A stretch of DNA of 57,178 nucleotides from Candidatus Cacconaster stercorequi. Lineage in GTDB: Bacteria; Bacillota; Clostridia; Oscillospirales; Oscillospiraceae. Below are positions 52,464 through 57,178 of this stretch, piece after piece. Positions within the stretch are counted from its first letter, which is position 1. Every line of letters begins with the position of its first letter. The notes under the pieces were generated by a model. It was not told where the DNA came from and searched no databases. It was given only the letters and a program-made list of their open reading frames with translations. The DNA lies in contig JAGHUH010000033.1 of NCBI GenBank assembly GCA_018064925.1, positions 1-57,178 on the forward strand. Direction: 5' to 3'. The position numbers and the translations under genes were made by a program.

Positions 52464-52496
52464 AGAATGACCGGACTCTCGTCCGGTCATTCTTTA
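52463..52496. terminator. bidirectional terminator
   Basis: AAAGAATGACCGGAC / GTCCGGTCATTCTTT with a TCTC loop, shared by the convergent DUF554 and NUDIX genes. Confidence 0.9.
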
Positions 52497-53054
52497 TTTC
52501 ATATAGGGTTGTGCCCGCTTTACCAGCTTGCGGTAGACTCGTTCCACCATCCACGGCTCCGTGGAGGATGCCAACGCCTCCTCCGGTGTCATCCAGCGTA
52601 CGCCGCTGTTTTCATCCGGCTTCTGCCGCAGCTGCTCCGACTCTGCCTGCACCAGATAGGTGACATTCATGTGGATGTGGCCGGGGACATACACGCCGCG
52701 CTTGATGTGCCCCTCTACCGTCAGGTTTTCCAACGAAAAGATGCCCGGGTACAGCAGATGGGTGCGCAGACCCGTTTCCTCCTCCACCTCGCGTATGGCT
52801 GCCGCCGCCAGATCCCGCTCTCCGTCGGCATGGCCGCCGGTCCACGACCAGCTTTGATAGAGATTGTGGTAGCACATGACCACATGGCGTTTATCCGGGC
52901 TGATAACCCATGCCGAGGCGGTCATATGTGCCGTCAGATTTTCTCGGTCAAAGGCATCGTCATGTGCCGCCAAAAAGCGCAGCATGGCCACCTGATCTCT
53001 CTCCTCCTGCTCACAGCCGGGGATAAATGCTTTGATCTCGTCAATAATACTCAT
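52494..53054 (-). CDS. NUDIX hydrolase
   Basis: 186 residues from the ATG at 53054, which overlaps the stop of the preceding gene (ATGA). The Nudix box core REVEEETGL is intact, with GGHADGERD before it; the first acidic residue is shifted by one relative to the standard spacing. Hydrolyses a nucleoside diphosphate-linked substrate, not identifiable here. Confidence 0.9.
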   Translation of the reverse strand: MSIIDEIKAFIPGCEQEERDQVAMLRFLAAHDDAFDRENLTAHMTASAWVISPDKRHVVMCYHNLYQSWSWTGGHADGERDLAAAAIREVEEETGLRTHLLYPGIFSLENLTVEGHIKRGVYVPGHIHMNVTYLVQAESEQLRQKPDENSGVRWMTPEEALASSTEPWMVERVYRKLVKRAQPYMK

Positions 53055-53803
53055 TTCTTCAGGTAAATGCCCCAATAAAACGCGCCCACGCCGCAGCCGC
53101 CGATGATGTTGCCCAGCGTGACCGGCAGCAGATTTCTCACCAGCATACCGTATACCGTCAGGCCGTCTGCCGCCGCATTAAATCTTGCAGCCTCCATCAG
53201 GCCTGCAGGGATGTAAAACATATTGGCAATGGAGTGCTCAAAGCCGCAGACCACGAACACGAACACCGGGAAAAAGAGACCCGCAATCTTACCACCCACG
53301 CTCTTAGCGGCAAAGGACATCCACACGCCCAGACACACCAGCACATTGCACAGGATGCCGCGCAGCAGCGCCGAGGCAAAGGGCAGCGTTGCCTTGGTGG
53401 CCGCCGTGGCAATCACCGCGTCATACACGCCGTCAAAGGTGCCGCCGAACACCGCCATAGCCGTAACCAGCAGACCGCCCACCATATTGCCGAGATACAC
53501 AATCAGCCAGTTGCGCAGCATCTGTGCCGCGGTGATCTCCTTTTCCAGCAGGGGGATGATCAGCAGGCAGTTGCCGGTAAACAGCTCGCTGCCGGCGATC
53601 AGCACCATGGCCAGACCGGCCGGAAAGATCGCCGCGCCCACAACCTTGTTGACATAGACATTGCCGAAGGTAGCCGCCATGCCCGCCATGGCGATAAACA
53701 TGCCGGCCAAGATCGCTAACAGGAACATTTTCCCCGTGGTCTGATTGGCTTTCCCCTTACCGATATTGATGTAATTCTTTGCGACTTCTGCAGGACTAAA
53801 CAC
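53051..53803 (-). CDS. formate/nitrite transporter family protein
   Basis: 250 residues with six transmembrane helices. FNT marks include GAAIFPAGLAMVLIAGSELFTGN and NIIGGCGVGAFYWG. It probably channels formate or nitrite, consistent with fermentative life. Coupled to the NUDIX gene. Confidence 0.93.
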   Translation of the reverse strand: MFSPAEVAKNYINIGKGKANQTTGKMFLLAILAGMFIAMAGMAATFGNVYVNKVVGAAIFPAGLAMVLIAGSELFTGNCLLIIPLLEKEITAAQMLRNWLIVYLGNMVGGLLVTAMAVFGGTFDGVYDAVIATAATKATLPFASALLRGILCNVLVCLGVWMSFAAKSVGGKIAGLFFPVFVFVVCGFEHSIANMFYIPAGLMEAARFNAAADGLTVYGMLVRNLLPVTLGNIIGGCGVGAFYWGIYLKK

Positions 53804-53958
53804 AGACCTCGCCCCTTTCTCTTTTCATTGCTATTATGGTAGCAAGTTTCGACCAAAACCGCAATTTCTATTTTCGACAAATAATTGGGTATTGCGCCCG
53901 GCGTTTTGTTGGGATAAGATAAAGAAAGAAAATTCGATAAGGAAGGGAGATTTCTTCT

Positions 53959-54756
53959 ATGACATACGGTTTTATCGGTACCGGCAACATGGGTGGCGCA
54001 TTGGCCCGGGCGGCAGCACAGGCTGTGGAGCCAAAAAGCATCCTTCTGGCCAATCGCACAGTCGACAAGTCTGTGGTACTATCCGAGGCCATCGGTGCCT
54101 GCGTGGCAGATAACGAGTCCGTCGCCAAAAGCTGCGACTGCATTTTTCTGGGTGTCAAGCCGCAGATGATGGCGGGACTTCTTCAATCGCTGCAGCCCAT
54201 TCTGGCGGCGCGTGACTCTCAGCCGCTGCTGATCTCCATGGCCGCCGGATTGAACATCGCCGACATTCAGCGCATGGCAGGTCACGACTACCCCACCATC
54301 CGCATCATGCCCAACACTCCCTGTGCCATCGGCGAGGGATTGACGCTGTACGCCTGCTCCGACAATGTGACGCCCGCACAGAAGGAAGCGTTCCTGCACG
54401 CCATGTCCTGCTCCGGCATCATGGAACCGCTGGATGAACACCTCATTGATGTAGGCAGCGCTGTGGCCGGCTGCGGCGGGGCGTATGTTTGCCTGTTTTT
54501 AGAGTCTCTGGCCGACGGCGCCGTTGCCTGCGGCCTGCCCCGCGACAAGGCGCGCCGCTACGCCGCCCAGATGCTCAAGGGCAATGCTCAGCTGGCATTG
54601 CAGTCCGGCGAGCACACCGGTGCCATGAAAGACGCCATCTGCTCCCCCGGCGGCACCACCATCGCCGGTGTTCGGGCGCTGGAGGAGGGCGGTTTCCGTG
54701 CCGCTGTCATGAACGCAGTGATCGCCGCCTACGAGCGCACAAAGGAACTGAAATAA
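53959..54756 (+). CDS. proC: pyrroline-5-carboxylate reductase
   Basis: 265 residues. The NAD(P)-binding motif is GFIGTGNMGGALARAA and the C-terminal signature SPGGTTIAGVRALEEGGFRA. Final step of proline synthesis. AAGGAAGGGAG is upstream of ATG. Confidence 0.97.
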   Translation: MTYGFIGTGNMGGALARAAAQAVEPKSILLANRTVDKSVVLSEAIGACVADNESVAKSCDCIFLGVKPQMMAGLLQSLQPILAARDSQPLLISMAAGLNIADIQRMAGHDYPTIRIMPNTPCAIGEGLTLYACSDNVTPAQKEAFLHAMSCSGIMEPLDEHLIDVGSAVAGCGGAYVCLFLESLADGAVACGLPRDKARRYAAQMLKGNAQLALQSGEHTGAMKDAICSPGGTTIAGVRALEEGGFRAAVMNAVIAAYERTKELK

Positions 54757-54821
54757 CCCCTTGCAAAGCATCGAAAACTGTGGGAAAATGGGGGAAAGTA
54801 CAAGTTAAGGAAGTGGACGCT

Positions 54822-55523
54822 ATGAGTGACTCTACCGCAAAAAGCTGGAAGAAAAAAGCCGCTGTGGGTGCCGTATGTGCTGCGGCCTCTGCCGGTGTAC
54901 TGGTAGGCGGCGTGTTTGATAACCCCGCCGATCTGCTGAATGACAGCTCCGCCGCGGCCGTCACCGTGCAGATGCACTGCGACGGTGATGATGCCGGACA
55001 GGCCTCCGACGAGGACAAGGCTCGCAAGTCCGGCTCCCTGCGGCAATGGTTTTTACAGCTTCCCGTAGGCGTCCGCGCGCTGATTGGCGTCCCTCTGTGG
55101 GGGGTTGGTTGGTGTATTCTTTCCGCACTGGGACTTTTATGGCAGGGACTTCTAACACCGTTGGGCAGTAAGATTTTGGGTTGGCTGCTGGCCGCCGCCG
55201 TGAGTTTGGGCGTATTTGCCGTCACCGCCAAGGCCATGTTCCCCAATCTGCCGTTGAAAAAAATCCTGAGTCGGCGCAATATTCTGCTGGTGGTGGGCGG
55301 TGTGTTGCTGCTGGGCGCCGCAGACACGATCCTGCCCCTTGTATGGGACAAATATCCCCCCATCAGTCTGGCACTGCGGCTGGGCGGAAGTGCCGTACTG
55401 ATCCTCTGCGCCGTGCTCTCTGTCCGCAAGCTGCATCCCCACCAAAAGGACTGTGGCAAAACTGTGGTGCAGCAGGCCATGGAGCTGGCCGACACCGTGT
55501 GTGCCCCCCTCTATCACGAATGA
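54822..55523 (+). CDS. membrane protein of unknown function
   Basis: 233 residues starting at ATG 54822 (TTAAGGAAG upstream). There is a basic N-terminus, a helix with AAVGAVCAAASAGVLVGG, then an acidic stretch (DGDDAGQASDEDK) and about three further helices between 75 and 190. No family is recognised. It lies behind proC by 65 bases. Confidence 0.75.
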   Translation: MSDSTAKSWKKKAAVGAVCAAASAGVLVGGVFDNPADLLNDSSAAAVTVQMHCDGDDAGQASDEDKARKSGSLRQWFLQLPVGVRALIGVPLWGVGWCILSALGLLWQGLLTPLGSKILGWLLAAAVSLGVFAVTAKAMFPNLPLKKILSRRNILLVVGGVLLLGAADTILPLVWDKYPPISLALRLGGSAVLILCAVLSVRKLHPHQKDCGKTVVQQAMELADTVCAPLYHE

Positions 55524-55553
55524 AAAAAGCGACCCTCAAGGGCCGCTTTTTTA
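55523..55553. terminator. bidirectional terminator
   Basis: AAAAAAGCG and CGCTTTTTT with inner CCCT/AGGG, shared by convergent genes. Confidence 0.9.
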
Positions 55554-56144
55554 TTTCACCTTTTTAATATACAGGCCGTGTTTATTGCAATAGTAGTAGA
55601 TAAACTCCGTCTGTCGGATCTTGAACCGCGCTTCTGCGGGGCCTTCGGGATAGAGCTTTACCAACTCCACCCGGCTCCCTGTCACCGCCGCCATAAATGT
55701 AATATAATGGCTCTTTTCCATGGGGTGGTTGATGCTGACATAGTATTCGTCCTCGACCTCCTCCAGCTTCAGCGGATAGGGGCAGTGCTCACCCGGTGTT
55801 TCGGCCTCAAGGGGCGGCAGAACGATGCCACAGCAGCTGATCACCACTTCCCCGGCCGCAAAGATGATATTGCCGCAGATGGGGCAGACATAAACCTTCG
55901 TTTTCTTCATATCGAAGGACATATTGCGGTTCGTGACGCTCTCGCCCGACAGCAGTTCAATGGTCGAAACACCCAGTGCTCCGGCAAGGGGCTCGATCAG
56001 GGTAATATCCGGATAACTTCTACCGGTCTCCCACTTGGAGACCGCCTTGTCGCTGACACCCAGCATCTGGGCAAGCTCCGCCTGGGTGATCTTTTTCGCC
56101 TCACGGCATGCTTTTATCATATTTCCTGTTACATACTGATTCAT
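55551..56144 (-). CDS. XRE regulator fused to desulfoferrodoxin
   Basis: 197 residues from ATG at 56144 (AGGAGG 7 bases upstream). A helix-turn-helix domain (1-65, AELAQMLGVSDKAVSKWE) is joined to a full desulfoferrodoxin. The rubredoxin-like iron site has C87, C90, C104 and C105 (CPICG and SCCG). The superoxide-reductase site has H120, H140, H146, C186 and H189 (NHPMEKSHYI and YCNKHG). All known metal ligands are present. Likely a superoxide- or redox-sensing repressor, perhaps also a reductase. Confidence 0.88.
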   Translation of the reverse strand: MNQYVTGNMIKACREAKKITQAELAQMLGVSDKAVSKWETGRSYPDITLIEPLAGALGVSTIELLSGESVTNRNMSFDMKKTKVYVCPICGNIIFAAGEVVISCCGIVLPPLEAETPGEHCPYPLKLEEVEDEYYVSINHPMEKSHYITFMAAVTGSRVELVKLYPEGPAEARFKIRQTEFIYYYCNKHGLYIKKVK

Positions 56145-56258
56145 TATCATTCCTCCTGATTGGCGGAAAAGCTTTTCCATGCTCCAAGCATAACACAGTT
56201 TCACAGGAATTTGTACCTACTCGCGGTAGATATGATCCGCCTCGCAGATACGGATCGG

Positions 56259-56342
56259 TCAGCTATCCAGCACATCGATGATCATAATCAGGAATTTCGT
56301 CAGCGCAGCCACGCTTACCAGCACAAAAAAAGATGTTGTCAT
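56259..56342 (-). CDS. 27-residue membrane peptide
   Basis: MTTSFFVLVSVAALTKFLIM and IIDVLDS, one hydrophobic helix. The AAGGAGG site is 7 bases before the ATG. Size and composition recall small membrane peptides such as type I toxins, but no antisense RNA was identified. It is too short for homology judgement. Confidence 0.6.
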   Translation of the reverse strand: MTTSFFVLVSVAALTKFLIMIIDVLDS

Positions 56343-56370
56343 AAGTCATACCTCCTTCATTTGGGGATGT

Positions 56371-57014
56371 TGAATGCAGAAGTGAACATCACCCCGCCAA
56401 TGCGGTTGTCCGGTCACTTCCTGCTTTGCCGTGTTGCTTACTTCTTATTGAGCAGACGAGGCGAACTGTTCCACCACGGTTGCCGCCATGCCATCTCGCA
56501 TCAGGAAAATCAGCATCAAGTTCTGCTCTACGAACAGAAGCGTCAGCATCCACTTTCCCTTTTCTCGTACACCATGTACCGTATGGCGGCTTTGCCAGGA
56601 TGGGGCACGGATGTGTGTCATATGCCTTACATATTGTCTGGCAATCTATCTCCTGACATGTCATACATCTGTGGTGGCAACCTTCTTTGCTGCAAAGACC
56701 AACTCTCTTGCATCCGGATGATAAGCGGCAGTCCTTGCCGCAGGGATGATATCCCGCTATAAGGGTGCGGTTTCGTTTGATTTCCTCTGACACATACCTG
56801 GGGCTCTTTTGAATCTTCTTTGCTATCTCGCTCAAACTGAGTTTGCCGTAAATGCCGGCTTCAATTCGGATCCTATCCGATAAAGTCATTCGACTCATAT
56901 TTACCTGCTTTCCGCAGGAGTGACCATCTACATTATAGTGTGCTTATTGCAAAAGTGAACATCCGGTCTAAACCCATTTTTTACCCTTAAAATATGACCT
57001 TCACTTTTGCAATT
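56371..57014. mobile_element. IS30-family remnant with degenerate ends
   Basis: The left end carries ATGCAGAAGTGAACAT and the right end carries the inverted TTCACTTTTGCAAT. A third copy, TTGCAAAAGTGAACAT, lies at 56946. The piece holds a shortened transposase gene, so it cannot move by itself. Confidence 0.55.
56389..56898 (-). pseudogene. IS30-family transposase, deleted and frameshifted
   Basis: The start is intact: an HTH with YGKLSLSEIAKKIQKSPRYV and a cysteine-rich region (CRLSSGCKRVGLCSKEGC). Past about residue 112 the true coding frame shifts: a neighbouring frame shows NLMLIFLMRDGMAATVVEQF, the start of the IS30 catalytic core. The rest of the roughly 340-residue protein is missing. 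Confidence 0.75.
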
Positions 57015-57084
57015 AACCCTTCATTTGAGGATAGCTTATCACACGATCTGTCCTGAAAAGCGGACTTACATCTGACGAATCATG

Positions 57085-57154
57085 ACCACCAGTAAACTGG
57101 TGGTTTGACCAGCCCCTAAAAGGGGCTAATACGACCGTAGCCCCTAAAAGGGGC
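57085..57154 (+). repeat. array of three small hairpins at the window edge
   Basis: ACCACCAG/CTGGTGGT, then two copies of AGCCCCTAAAAGGGGC (57111 and 57139). GGTTTGAC occurs at 57102 and 57161. The layout resembles IS200/IS605-type ends or the RNA of a TnpB unit, but the protein would be outside the window. Confidence 0.45.
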
Positions 57155-57178
57155 GCTGAAGGTTTGACACCGCATTAC

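Noticed and set aside
1-57178. CRISPR arrays, rRNA genes, conjugation genes or BGC-type clusters
   Set aside because: I looked for these and saw none.

Overview
The window is a chromosomal segment of a GC-rich, low-oxygen gut-type Firmicute, most likely a spore-forming Oscillospiraceae/Ruminococcaceae-like Clostridium relative. This placement is inferred from gene content and order, not from a database search. The supporting features are a SpoIVFA/SpoIVFB-type pair, the TIGR03960/TIGR03936 radical-SAM pair next to rplS, a clpP-clpX-lon run with trigger factor, a DUF512-der-plsY cluster, strong AGGAGG ribosome binding sites and consensus sigma-A promoters.

Layout. 1-4.5 kb: end of an unknown gene, then DUF512-der-plsY-EamA transporter. 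4.5-6.5 kb: a three-gene selenium/sulfur-handling operon (YedF, cysteine desulfurase, DUF3343). 6.6-13 kb: ysxC, lon, clpX, clpP and tig, a protein quality-control block. 13-21.3 kb: phosphoesterase, dipeptidase, yraN, rnhB, rbgA and rplS (with a structured leader), the two radical-SAM proteins and the SpoIVFB/SpoIVFA-like pair.

21.4-27.5 kb: a 6.1-kb element integrated into the 3' end of tRNA-Pro(CGG). It is flanked by a 45-bp repeat and carries a tyrosine recombinase, an excisionase-like protein and a RepA-like ATPase. It also has a two-armed iteron region, a terminase-small-subunit-like HTH protein, several tiny genes, and an unexplained promoter-structured RNA-terminator unit. It has no conjugation or capsid genes and reads like a phage satellite or a small defective element. 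This is the most novel part of the window.

27.7-35.5 kb: GH3 glycosidase, MATE exporter, ROK glucokinase, phospholipase-D family protein, cysteine-rich Cu/Zn-SOD-like protein and a TipA-like MerR regulator. 35.6-39.0 kb: rpmG-secE-nusG-rplK-rplA-[L10 leader]-rplJ-rplL, not followed by rpoB. 39.3-45.6 kb: ruvX and a flavoprotein, DUF421, ClC channel, serC and serA, with a duplicated serA tail. 45.7-55.5 kb: PBP1A, DUF1292, a 6S RNA, a PpiC-type foldase, tcdA, DUF554, NUDIX, FocA-type channel, proC and a membrane protein of unknown function. 55.5-57.2 kb: an XRE regulator fused to a complete desulfoferrodoxin, a 27-residue membrane peptide, an IS30 remnant and a hairpin array running into the window edge.

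Confidence is high for the housekeeping genes. The element biology, the ncRNA, the origin and the peptide are inferences from sequence structure only.
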